Origin: a virus
Reading direction: 5' to 3' (one strand)
Virus record (IMG/VR): IMGVR_UViG_3300034092_000620
Coordinates: 1-23,351 of that record
Length of the DNA stretch: 23,351 nt
Numbering within the stretch: the first letter of the stretch is position 1; each line of letters starts with the position of its first letter. Positions 8,238-15,948 of the stretch are shown in pieces. The translations under genes and the position numbers were made by a program. Below the pieces are notes generated by a model. It was given only the letters and a program-made list of their open reading frames with translations, was not told the origin of the DNA and searched no databases.

Positions 8238-9482
8238 ATGAATACAATATTTATACAAATCGCCTCCTATCGTGATCCCCAACTTAGTTTAACAATCTCA
8301 GATTGCATTAAGAACTCTAAATACCCCAAAAATTTGGTATTTGGTATTTGTAATCAATATCACCCTGACGATGAATTTAATATTGATGAATATCAGAATG
8401 ACAAAAGATTTAGAATTGAAAATGTTTTATATTCAGATTCTAAAGGGGCTTGTTGGGCTCGTAACTTATTACAACAAAGATATAGTGGAGAAACTTACAC
8501 ATTACAAATAGATTCTCATATGAGATTTTCTCCCGATTGGGACATTGAGATGATTAAAATGGTTAAACAACTTCAAAAGAAAGGACATAAAAAACCTTTA
8601 TTAACGGGTTATGTTTCATCATTTGATCCCGAAAATGATCCACAGGGAAGAGTAAATGAACCATGGAGAATGTCTTTTGATAGATTTACACCTGAAGGTG
8701 TTGTGTTCTTTTTACCTGAGGTTATCCCTGGATGGAAAAAATTAAAAGAACCTATCCCTTCCAGATTCTATTCCGCACATTTTTGTTTTACATTGGGGCA
8801 ATTTGTCAATGAAGTCCAACACGACAAAGATTATTATTTTCACGGAGAAGAAATTTCTATTGGCGTAAGATCCTTCACATATGGGTATGATTTATTTCAT
8901 CCTCACAAAGTTTTAATTTGGCACGAATATACTCGAAAAAACAGAACAAAAAGTTGGGATGACGATAAAGATTGGCATAAGAAAAACACAGCTTGTCATA
9001 TAAAGAACAGACAACTTCTTGGTGTTGATGGAGAAGTTTATGATGGAGACTACTCACAATACTTTGGTAATGAAAGAACCATTAGAGATTACGAAAGATA
9101 TTCCGGAATTTTATTTTCTAAAAGAGCTGTTCAACAAGATACTTTAGATAAGAAATACCCACCCAACGATTACCCATATTCGTCCGAAACAGAATGGATT
9201 AATTCTTTTGCCACAATATTTAAACATTGTATAGACATAAATTTAAATAGTGTTCCAGAAACAGATTATGATTTTTGGGTTGTTGCCTTCCATAACGCAA
9301 AAGATGAAACAATATATAGACAAGATGCTGACGCAAACGAAATTTTAAGAATAAAAAATGATCCCGATGGATATGGAAAAATATGGAGAGAGTTTAATGC
9401 AACCGAAATACCAAAATATTGGGTGGTATGGCCACACTCCATATCTAAAGACTGGTGTGAAAGAATAGTAGGTAATTTATGA
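8238..9482 (+). CDS. GlcNAc-transferase-like glycosyltransferase (PF11397-type)
   Basis: A 414-residue protein whose first ~260 residues follow the polypeptide alpha-GlcNAc-transferase pattern known from Dictyostelium Gnt1. It starts with IFIQIASYRDPQLSLTISDC, has GACWARNLLQQRY (70-82), and carries an acidic metal-binding motif, D92-S-H94, in LQIDSHMRF. A later FHGEEISIGVRSFTYGYDLF block with a downstream HEYTR fits the acceptor/catalytic half. The last ~120 residues add a region with DFWVVAFHNAKDETIYRQD that I do not recognise. Known members glycosylate proteins in the cytoplasm; here the acceptor is unknown. The stop overlaps the next start by four bases (ATGA), so the two products are probably coupled. 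No Shine-Dalgarno sequence precedes the ATG. Confidence 0.75.
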   Translation: MNTIFIQIASYRDPQLSLTISDCIKNSKYPKNLVFGICNQYHPDDEFNIDEYQNDKRFRIENVLYSDSKGACWARNLLQQRYSGETYTLQIDSHMRFSPDWDIEMIKMVKQLQKKGHKKPLLTGYVSSFDPENDPQGRVNEPWRMSFDRFTPEGVVFFLPEVIPGWKKLKEPIPSRFYSAHFCFTLGQFVNEVQHDKDYYFHGEEISIGVRSFTYGYDLFHPHKVLIWHEYTRKNRTKSWDDDKDWHKKNTACHIKNRQLLGVDGEVYDGDYSQYFGNERTIRDYERYSGILFSKRAVQQDTLDKKYPPNDYPYSSETEWINSFATIFKHCIDINLNSVPETDYDFWVVAFHNAKDETIYRQDADANEILRIKNDPDGYGKIWREFNATEIPKYWVVWPHSISKDWCERIVGNL

Positions 9483-11146
9483 TAACATTAGTAACGGGTT
9501 TATGGGACATAGGTAGAGGTGACCTTAGTGAAGGTTGGTCAAGATCGTACCAACATTATCTTAATAAGTTTGAGGACTTACTTAAGGTAGAGAACAATTT
9601 AATCATCTTTGGTGATGAGGAATTAGAAAAGTTTGTTAAAGAGAGACGACAAGACCACAACACCCAATTTATTGTTAGAGACTTAACTTGGTTTAAAAAT
9701 AATGAATTTTATAATCAAATACAATCAATAAGGACAAACCCAAAATGGTATAATCTTGCGGGGTGGTTAACGGACTCAACTCAAGCAAAATTGGAAATGT
9801 ATAATCCATTGGTTATGTCAAAAATGTTTATCCTTCACGACGCTTTGCTCTTGGATAAGTTTGTCTCAGAAAAACTATATTGGATTGATGCTGGATTATC
9901 AAATACTGTTAATTTAGGTTATTTCACAAAAGACAATGTATTACCAAATATCGATAATCTTTTTGATAAGTTCACGTTTATTTGTTTTCCATATCAAGCC
10001 AACACAGAGATACACGGATTTGATATTAAACAAATGGATAAATACACTAGAGATAGAGTTGATAAAGTTTGTCGTGGAGGTTTCTTTGGTGGACCAATTG
10101 AGGACATAAGACAAATGAATACCTTGTATTATAATTTAATTAAAGATACATTATCAAAAGGTTTAATGGGAACAGAAGAAAGTTTATTCTCAATTCTATT
10201 ATATAACAACCCAACCTTAATTGATTATGTTGAAATAAATGGTGACGGATTATTGTATAAGTTTTTTGAAGATGTTAAAAACAATGATGTAAAAATCAAA
10301 ACAATTTCAAGACCGAACGAAGTTATTAAGAAAACAAATGGTGGTGTTGGTTTATATGTTATAACATTTAACAGCCCAAAACAATTTGAAACCTTAATTA
10401 AAAGTATGTTAGATTATGATCCGGACTTTATTAATAAGACAAAGAAGTTTTTATTGGATAACTCCACAGACCTATCAACAACTCCGAGATATAAAGAATT
10501 GTGTGAAGAGTATAACTTTGAACATATTAAGAAAGATAATATAGGTATTACTGGTGGTAGAGTGTTTGTTGCCGAACATTTTGATGAAACTGATTTGGAC
10601 TTTTATTTTTTCTACGAAGACGACATGCTATTTTATTCAAAACCAAACTCAAAATGTAAGAACGGATTTAGCAGAAATTGTGATAAATTATATGACAAAG
10701 CTCTTCATATTATGAAGAAAGAGGAATTAGATTTTCTCAAGTTAAACTTTACGGAATTTTTTGGTTCGCACGAAAAACAGTGGTCGTGGTATAACGTGAG
10801 CAATGAATTTAGAAAAGAACATTGGCCGTTTAATCAAAACTTGCCGGTGCAAGGTCAAGACCCAAACTCACCAAATTTAGAATTTAAAAACATTAAATCA
10901 CATAATGGGTTATCATATGCGACTGGTGAAATCTTTTTAAGCAATTGGCCGATCGTGTTAAATAGAGACGGCAATTACAAATGTTATTTAGAAACAAAAT
11001 TTGCCCATCCTCACGAACAAACGGTGATGAGTCAATGTTATCAAGAAACCGTTAAGGGTAGAGTTAAGTCGGCAGTTTTATTACTTACACCAACAGAACA
11101 CAACCGTTTCGATTTTTATGAGGCACATTTGAGAAAAGAATGTTAA
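9479..11146 (+). CDS. HtrL/YibB-like domain fused to a second glycosyltransferase-like domain
   Basis: A 555-residue protein. Residues 1 to about 285 resemble the HtrL/YibB family, known from lipopolysaccharide gene clusters: LVTGLWDIGRGDLS at the N-terminus, the NPLVMSKMFIL block, YWIDAGLSN (134-142) and FFGGP. Residues about 290-555 resemble a GT-A fold transferase: GLYVITFNSPKQFETLIKSM opening strand and helix, then FFYEDDMLFY with an acidic triplet E380-D381-D382 that could hold the metal and nucleotide sugar, and a conserved-looking HPHEQTVMSQCY near the end. The biochemical role of HtrL itself is not established, so the reaction is unknown. It overlaps the upstream GlcNAc-transferase-like gene by four bases and closes the glycosylation island. 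It could act on the fibre or on host surface glycan. Confidence 0.68.
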   Translation: MITLVTGLWDIGRGDLSEGWSRSYQHYLNKFEDLLKVENNLIIFGDEELEKFVKERRQDHNTQFIVRDLTWFKNNEFYNQIQSIRTNPKWYNLAGWLTDSTQAKLEMYNPLVMSKMFILHDALLLDKFVSEKLYWIDAGLSNTVNLGYFTKDNVLPNIDNLFDKFTFICFPYQANTEIHGFDIKQMDKYTRDRVDKVCRGGFFGGPIEDIRQMNTLYYNLIKDTLSKGLMGTEESLFSILLYNNPTLIDYVEINGDGLLYKFFEDVKNNDVKIKTISRPNEVIKKTNGGVGLYVITFNSPKQFETLIKSMLDYDPDFINKTKKFLLDNSTDLSTTPRYKELCEEYNFEHIKKDNIGITGGRVFVAEHFDETDLDFYFFYEDDMLFYSKPNSKCKNGFSRNCDKLYDKALHIMKKEELDFLKLNFTEFFGSHEKQWSWYNVSNEFRKEHWPFNQNLPVQGQDPNSPNLEFKNIKSHNGLSYATGEIFLSNWPIVLNRDGNYKCYLETKFAHPHEQTVMSQCYQETVKGRVKSAVLLLTPTEHNRFDFYEAHLRKEC

Positions 11147-11152
11147 ACCCCA

Positions 11153-11160
11153 GTATTTAT
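11153..11160 (+). promoter_or_regulatory. GTATTTAT element upstream of the 11175 gene
   Basis: The octamer ends 14 bases before the ATG at 11175. Closely matching octamers sit at similar distance before the starts at 12266 and 17079 (13 and 14 bases). It may be a promoter -10-like element. AT-rich background makes chance matches fairly frequent, so confidence is low. Confidence 0.3.
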
Positions 11161-11174
11161 TGTTAAACTAATTG

Positions 11175-12227
11175 ATGGAATGGTTTATTAAGAAAGGAGC
11201 GACGCTTCCTACATTAAAATTAAATATATTTAAAGACGGTAGAAGCGATTATAATAGATCTATGAAAGATCTAAATCAAGATGATATATTCTTTTCTATG
11301 GTTAATACCGAAACAGATATCCCAAGAATAACATCAAGACCGGCAGGTGTTATGGAAAAACCAAACATTGACCCAACTTTAGAACCGGATTACTACGTTT
11401 ACTATCAGTTCACACCTTTTGATACCAAAGTTGTTGGCAGATATAAAGCACAATTTTTAATTAGAAACCAAACTGGTGTTTTAGTTTTGCCGTTAAATGA
11501 TGAACTATATATAAATGTTACGGATAGTTTCATCATTGACGACTTACCATATGTTAGTTGTTATGTGATTGACTTTCCTTGTTGTGTTGGTTCAGGTGGT
11601 GTTAATCCGGGACCAGGGCCAGGTCCTTTCCCAACAACAACGACCACAACAATAATACCATATACAACCACTTCAACAACAAGTATACCATATACAACCA
11701 CTTCAACAACTTTAGGTCCTGAACCAACAGCATATACAGAATGGGTTATATCGTTTGGGACACCATCTTCAACAAATGCGTGCTCTGAGTCGGGCGAATA
11801 TGTTACCGCATACACACCTGTAATGTCTGCATTAACAATAGGTCAAACCCTTTGGGCGACACCAGAATTCAATACATACGCTTTTGGGACTAATGGTTCT
11901 TGGTTTAAAATTCTAAAAAGAAATGGATTGTCTTATTCACCAAATACTGTTATATATGTTGGTCAATATAGTTTACTATTCGGTAATTACACTCAAGTAA
12001 TTTATTCACATGAGTGTGGAACTTCATTTCCTTGTAAATGTTTTACATATACTAAAACACAAAATAATGTGTTTAATTCGTTATATGTTAATTGCAATGG
12101 TAATATTGTAGGCATAACTTTACCTTTTAATGGATCTCAAACTTTCTGTGCGGCCTTTACACAACCGTATGATTATATATCTGTAACGGGCGGAAATAAC
12201 AACTGTGTTGGTGGTATTTGTCCTTAA
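11175..12227 (+). CDS. Virion-type protein: BppU-N-like domain, Thr-rich linker, Cys-rich C-terminal domain
   Basis: A 350-residue protein. A TTG directly before the ATG could extend it by one codon, but the paralogue at 12266 supports the ATG. Residues 1-137 form a beta-rich domain, about 52% identical without gaps to the neighbouring paralogue, with SMVN-ET-IP, YYVYY-FT and VGRY signatures and a terminal FPCC. The pattern resembles the immunoglobulin-like N-terminal domain of baseplate protein BppU, a weak match. Then come a GPGPGP turn and a Thr-rich linker with a near-perfect duplication (IPYTTTSTT). The C-terminal ~165 residues are Cys-rich (C-E-S-G, HECGTSFPCKCF, NNCVGGICP). Likely an external structural or adhesion protein; the exact role is unknown. 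Confidence 0.68.
   Translation: MEWFIKKGATLPTLKLNIFKDGRSDYNRSMKDLNQDDIFFSMVNTETDIPRITSRPAGVMEKPNIDPTLEPDYYVYYQFTPFDTKVVGRYKAQFLIRNQTGVLVLPLNDELYINVTDSFIIDDLPYVSCYVIDFPCCVGSGGVNPGPGPGPFPTTTTTTIIPYTTTSTTSIPYTTTSTTLGPEPTAYTEWVISFGTPSSTNACSESGEYVTAYTPVMSALTIGQTLWATPEFNTYAFGTNGSWFKILKRNGLSYSPNTVIYVGQYSLLFGNYTQVIYSHECGTSFPCKCFTYTKTQNNVFNSLYVNCNGNIVGITLPFNGSQTFCAAFTQPYDYISVTGGNNNCVGGICP
11655..11710 (+). repeat. 26-bp direct repeat, period 30, in the Thr-rich linker
   Basis: Two identical 26-base copies (11655-11680 and 11685-11710) separated by four bases encode IPYTTTSTT twice. Because the period is a multiple of three, gain or loss of a unit would change linker length without a frameshift. The repeat is unusually exact beside the codon-scrambled fibre tracts, which suggests a recent duplication. 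Confidence 0.9.
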
Positions 12228-12244
12228 CTAAAATCACAACTAAA

Positions 12245-12252
12245 GTATTTAT
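12245..12252 (+). promoter_or_regulatory. GTATTTAT element upstream of the 12266 gene
   Basis: The octamer ends 13 bases before the ATG and lies in a region resembling the one upstream of the paralogous gene at 11175. The overlapping TATAAATA (12250-12257) matches the T4 late-promoter core, but a normal start site from it would fall on or next to the start codon. Confidence 0.3.
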
Positions 12253-12265
12253 AAATAAAGTATTG

Positions 12266-12697
12266 ATGGAATTTTTCATAGGACAAAACGCAACTCTCCC
12301 CCTTTTAAAGTTACAGGTCGTTAAAGATGGTAACAACGACTATGACGATATGATGCAGTTTATTGAGAGATCTACAATATTTTTCTCAATGGTTAACATA
12401 GAAACAGGAATACCAAAGATAATGACTAAATCGGCCGGATTTGTCGAAAAACTTGATATGAACCCAAATGCAAGTCCAGAATATTATGTTTATTATAGAT
12501 TTACAAAAAATGATACAAGTAAGGTGGGAAGATATGAAGGTCAGTTTTTATTTAGAAATGACACAGGAACATTGGTATTACCGATTAGAGAACAATTATT
12601 TATTAATATAAGTGAAAGTTATTTGTCAGACGATATAGAACATAATAATTGTTATACCTTAGAGTTCCCTTGTTGTATTCCACCCCCAATTCTATAA
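12266..12697 (+). CDS. Paralogue of the 11175 N-terminal domain (single-domain virion-type protein)
   Basis: A 143-residue protein consisting only of the beta-rich domain found at the N-terminus of the preceding gene. About 71 of 137 aligned residues are identical with no gaps, and both copies end in FPCC. Starting at ATG 12266 aligns the two N-termini exactly (MEWFI versus MEFFI); an in-frame TTG at 12218 lies inside the upstream gene's last codons and is unlikely to be the start. It lacks the Thr linker and Cys-rich domain, so it may be a minimal structural copy or a partner forming mixed complexes with the long form. The resemblance to BppU-N is only a pattern match. It is followed by 109 bases of non-coding leader before the DNA polymerase. 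Confidence 0.7.
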   Translation: MEFFIGQNATLPLLKLQVVKDGNNDYDDMMQFIERSTIFFSMVNIETGIPKIMTKSAGFVEKLDMNPNASPEYYVYYRFTKNDTSKVGRYEGQFLFRNDTGTLVLPIREQLFINISESYLSDDIEHNNCYTLEFPCCIPPPIL

Positions 12698-12745
12698 CCT
12701 ACTATTTCCATATTTAATTGATTGATATATTCAAATTCCTTGACT

Positions 12746-12753
12746 ATATTTAT
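12746..12753 (+). promoter_or_regulatory. ATATTTAT element in the DNA polymerase leader
   Basis: The octamer lies 53 bases before the polymerase ATG and two bases before the ATG of a 12-codon mini-ORF. If it marks transcription initiation, the transcript would include the hairpin at 12767-12783. Chance occurrence cannot be excluded. Confidence 0.28.
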
Positions 12754-12755
12754 TA

Positions 12756-12791
12756 ATGAAGGTGAATGTCGTTATACACGACAGCCAATGA
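12756..12791 (+). other. Possible leader mini-ORF (11 residues) before DNA polymerase
   Basis: ATG to TGA encodes MKVNVVIHDSQ and ends 15 bases before the polymerase start. Its ATG sits right after an ATATTTAT element, like two larger genes in the window. The mini-ORF spans the whole hairpin, so its translation would melt the structure. It may equally be a chance ORF. Confidence 0.22.
12767..12783 (+). promoter_or_regulatory. Hairpin in the DNA polymerase leader
   Basis: A perfect 6-bp inverted repeat (TGTCGT / ACGACA) with a 5-base loop (TATAC) lies 23 bases upstream of the polymerase ATG. T4 gp43 is known to repress its own translation by binding an mRNA hairpin near its ribosome site. By analogy this could be an operator, although the distance is larger than in T4 and no U-run follows, so it is not an intrinsic terminator. 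Confidence 0.35.
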
Positions 12792-12806
12792 ACCACACTA
12801 ATTATT

Positions 12807-15593
12807 ATGATATCACAAGAAGAAATTAAGAGTTTCCTTGAGGGCAATGACCCAGAGGAACATATCGTAGCGATAGAATACGATTACCAATCAGACCACA
12901 TTTTTAAAATAAAAGAAGTTCCCGGTAAAGGAAAATCAATTAACAGAGACACATTTATTGCCTTTGCTTGGGTTGGTGACCTACACGGACTTAATTTTTA
13001 TTCTGGGTCCAAAGAACAACAGAAAGAAGCAATGTCCAAATATGGTATCATAATTGATAAATTAAGAACCGATGGTAATGAACGATTGGAGAATGGTTTA
13101 ACATTTCTTGTTAAGTCTCTAAAAGGATATAGAACCCTTATTCAGTTCTTCCGTGATGGAGGAATTGACCCATGGGGTGAAAGCGCTAAAGATAGAATAA
13201 TGTTATTGTCACCTGTAGAACAATACTTGGTCTCAAAGGAAAAACGATTGTTTAAAGGATTTGATGAATATAATGACATTACTAGACTTGTATTTGACCT
13301 TGAGACTACCGCCTTAGAACCAAAGGACGGTCGTATCTTTATGATTGGGATCAAAACAAACAAGGGGTTTATGAAAGTAATTGAATGTAAAGATCCCGAT
13401 GAAGAAAGAAGAGGTCTTGTTGAGTTCTTTAGAACCATAGATGAGATTAAACCGTCAATTATTTCAGGATACAACTCAGCAAACTTTGACTGGTTTTGGA
13501 TATTTGAGAGATGTAAGGCGCTTAATTTGGATATTAAGAAGATTGCCACACCAATGATACCAAAGAAAACAATCTCACAAAGGGAATCTATGTTAAAGTT
13601 GGCAAACGAAGTTGAGATGTTTAACCAAGTTAAAATGTGGGGTTACAACGTAATTGATATTATTCACTCCGTTCGTAGAGCTCAAGCAATTAACTCAAAC
13701 ATTAAAGAGGCAGGTCTAAAGTATATTACAAAATTTATTGAAGCCGAATCTGCCGATCGTATATATATTGACCACACTAAAATTGGGTCGATGTATGCCG
13801 AAAAAGAGGATTATTGGTTAAATACTCAAAATGGTAACTATAAGAAAGTTGGGTTAGATCCAAAAATTGATGAGGTATGTGTAAGAAGAGGAGACATTTA
13901 TATTAAAACAACTGGTGATGATATCGTTGAACAATATCTTGAGGATGACCTTGACGAAACTCTATTGGTGGATGACGAATTCAACCAAGCAACATTCCTA
14001 TTAGCGTCATTAGTTCCAACAACTTATGAAAGAGCATCAACAATGGGGACTGCAACTCTTTGGAAAATGGTAATGTTAGCTTGGTCATATAAACATGGAT
14101 TAGCAATACCACAGAAAAAAGAAAAAAGAAACTTTGTTGGTGGATTATCTAGATTATTAAAAGTTGGGTATTCTAAGAACGTATTAAAGTTAGATTACTC
14201 CTCACTATACCCATCCATTCAGTTAGTTCACGACGTGTTCCCTGAGTGTGATATAACGGGGTCAATGAAGGGGTTTTTAACTTACTTCCGTAACTCACGT
14301 ATTATGTATAAGAATTTATCCGCAGAATATAAGACAATTGATAAGAAGAAATCAACATCATATGATCGTAAACAATTGCCTATTAAGATTTTTATTAACG
14401 CATTCTTCGGATCATTATCGGCACCACACGTATTTCCGTGGGGTGACATTGATATGGGAGAACAAATAACCTGTACGGGTAGACAATACTTAAGACAAAT
14501 GTTAAAGTTCTTTAGTAAAAAGGGGTATAGTCCTCTAGTATGTGACACGGATGGTATGAACTTCTCATTACCTGATGGGGGTGTTGACGATAGAACATAT
14601 GTTGGGAAAGGGTTAAATTGGTTAGTTAAAGAAGGTAAAGAATATAGTGGTTATGATGCCGATGTTGCCGAGTTTAATGATTTATTTATGAAAGGTGAGA
14701 TGGGTCTTGATTGTGATGGAACTTGGGATTCTTGTATTAACTTGGCTCGTAAGAACTATGCAACGATGGAACACAATGGTAAAGTTAAATTAACGGGTAA
14801 TAGTATTAAGTCCAAAAAAATGCCAAAATACATTGAGAAGTTTTTGGATAAGGGAGTTAAACAATTACTTAGAGGTGAGGGAAAAGAATTTATTGATTGG
14901 TATTATGAATACATTCAAAAGATATTTGACCTAAGGGTTCCTTTGGCGGAGATCGCATCAAAAGCAAGAGTTAAAATAAGTGTTGAGGATTACATTAAAC
15001 GTAGTAAACAAACAACAAAGTCGGGTAGTTTAATGTCAAGACAAGCACATATGGAACTTATTATTAGAGATGGGATACAATCTAATCTTGGTGATGTAAT
15101 CTTATATGTGAACAATGGAAATAAGGCGTCTCATGGTGATGTTCAGAAAATAAATGAAAAAATGCCAAAAAAAGAAGTGGATTTATTTTTTGAGGAACAT
15201 GGTAGTAAACCTATTTTGGGGTCTCACGTCCAATTAAATTGTTATCGTATTGAACCTTCTGATTTAGAAAACAATCCTGAAATGTTAGGTGAATACAACA
15301 TCCAACGAGCAATTGCAACATTCAATAAACGAGTGGAACCATTGTTAATCGTATTTGATGATGAGGTTAGAGATACATTATTGGTTAAAAATCCAGAGGA
15401 TAGAAGTTTTTATACTTCAGGTCAATGTAAATTAATTAATGGTAAACCATTCAGTCCTGAAGATCAAGATGATATTTATGAAAACTTAATCAAAATGGAA
15501 CAAGGTGAGATTGATTTTTGGGATTCTGTGGGTGTTGATCCTAATTATATTTATGAATTAGCTGAAACAGGGTGGGAAGAACATATTAACTGA
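12807..15593 (+). CDS. Family B DNA polymerase (T4 gp43-like) with 3'-5' exonuclease
   Basis: A 928-residue replicative polymerase, close to T4 gp43 in length, so no intein or large insertion. Exonuclease motifs are intact: Exo I FDLETT (D164, E166), Exo II GYNSANFD (N223, D228), Exo III Y377-x3-D381. Polymerase motifs are intact: A, LDYSSLYPS (463-470); B, around KIFINAFFGS (527-536); C, CDTDG (D580, D582); followed by a KSKKMPKY segment like the family's KxY region. It should copy the phage genome with proofreading. The ATG at 12807 follows a 109-base leader containing a hairpin and mini-ORF; no Shine-Dalgarno sequence is visible. It lies among structural genes rather than with other replication genes and ends three bases from the convergent gene, leaving no room for an independent terminator. 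Confidence 0.95.
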   Translation: MISQEEIKSFLEGNDPEEHIVAIEYDYQSDHIFKIKEVPGKGKSINRDTFIAFAWVGDLHGLNFYSGSKEQQKEAMSKYGIIIDKLRTDGNERLENGLTFLVKSLKGYRTLIQFFRDGGIDPWGESAKDRIMLLSPVEQYLVSKEKRLFKGFDEYNDITRLVFDLETTALEPKDGRIFMIGIKTNKGFMKVIECKDPDEERRGLVEFFRTIDEIKPSIISGYNSANFDWFWIFERCKALNLDIKKIATPMIPKKTISQRESMLKLANEVEMFNQVKMWGYNVIDIIHSVRRAQAINSNIKEAGLKYITKFIEAESADRIYIDHTKIGSMYAEKEDYWLNTQNGNYKKVGLDPKIDEVCVRRGDIYIKTTGDDIVEQYLEDDLDETLLVDDEFNQATFLLASLVPTTYERASTMGTATLWKMVMLAWSYKHGLAIPQKKEKRNFVGGLSRLLKVGYSKNVLKLDYSSLYPSIQLVHDVFPECDITGSMKGFLTYFRNSRIMYKNLSAEYKTIDKKKSTSYDRKQLPIKIFINAFFGSLSAPHVFPWGDIDMGEQITCTGRQYLRQMLKFFSKKGYSPLVCDTDGMNFSLPDGGVDDRTYVGKGLNWLVKEGKEYSGYDADVAEFNDLFMKGEMGLDCDGTWDSCINLARKNYATMEHNGKVKLTGNSIKSKKMPKYIEKFLDKGVKQLLRGEGKEFIDWYYEYIQKIFDLRVPLAEIASKARVKISVEDYIKRSKQTTKSGSLMSRQAHMELIIRDGIQSNLGDVILYVNNGNKASHGDVQKINEKMPKKEVDLFFEEHGSKPILGSHVQLNCYRIEPSDLENNPEMLGEYNIQRAIATFNKRVEPLLIVFDDEVRDTLLVKNPEDRSFYTSGQCKLINGKPFSPEDQDDIYENLIKMEQGEIDFWDSVGVDPNYIYELAETGWEEHIN

Positions 15594-15596
15594 GTT

Positions 15597-15944
15597 TTAC
15601 CCAACCTTCATACCATCACTTGATAGTATCATCCAAATTCCCTGAACGTGTTGTAATTCAACACAAGCACCCCTATCTATAGCAATTTCATCCCAATCTT
15701 CGTCAATACGATTTAAGTCTGGAATAATAATACAATTTGTTAAAGTTTTAATTTTAATTTTATCTGTTGTTGTGGAATCTAATTTTATTTTACAAGTATT
15801 AACATCTCTAACAATAATTAGAGTTTCTCCACGAGTAGAATAAAAATCATCACTAACAACTATGGTTTCAAAAGTATCTAACACTAAAGACCTGTCTCCT
15901 CTAAATACGGTTTTTCTAATTGGTTTTTCTCTAACTATTGGCAT
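15597..15944 (-). CDS. Small beta-rich hypothetical protein downstream of the neck gene
   Basis: A 115-residue protein, last in the minus-strand unit and starting four bases after the stop of the gp13-like gene. It consists of short alternating hydrophobic strands (LVLDTFETIVVSDDF, ETLIIVRDV, CIIIPDL) and ends with CVELQHVQGIWMILSSDG, a pattern seen at the ends of small phage structural or fibre-like domains. It has no catalytic motif, signal peptide or membrane segment. Tight coupling to a neck gene suggests a head or neck decoration/completion role, but I do not recognise a family. Confidence 0.65.
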   Translation of the reverse strand: MPIVREKPIRKTVFRGDRSLVLDTFETIVVSDDFYSTRGETLIIVRDVNTCKIKLDSTTTDKIKIKTLTNCIIIPDLNRIDEDWDEIAIDRGACVELQHVQGIWMILSSDGMKVG

Positions 15945-15948
15945 AAAA

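Noticed and set aside
11606-11625. GGACC/GGTCC hairpin as a terminator or regulatory stem
   Set aside because: It lies inside the coding sequence of the proline-glycine turn (GPGPGP), is followed by no U-run, and is explained by low-complexity coding.
12250-12257. T4-type late promoter TATAAATA
   Set aside because: A start site at the usual distance would fall on the ATG at 12266, and no second well-placed copy was found. The opposite-strand octamer pattern explains the sequence as well.
12218-12265. TTG start at 12218 for the 12266 gene
   Set aside because: It overlaps the end of the upstream gene, and the extra 16 residues have no counterpart in the paralogue, whose N-terminus aligns exactly with ATG 12266.
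12807-15593. Intein or split in the DNA polymerase
   Set aside because: All exonuclease and polymerase motifs occur once, in order, in a protein near the normal T4 gp43 length.
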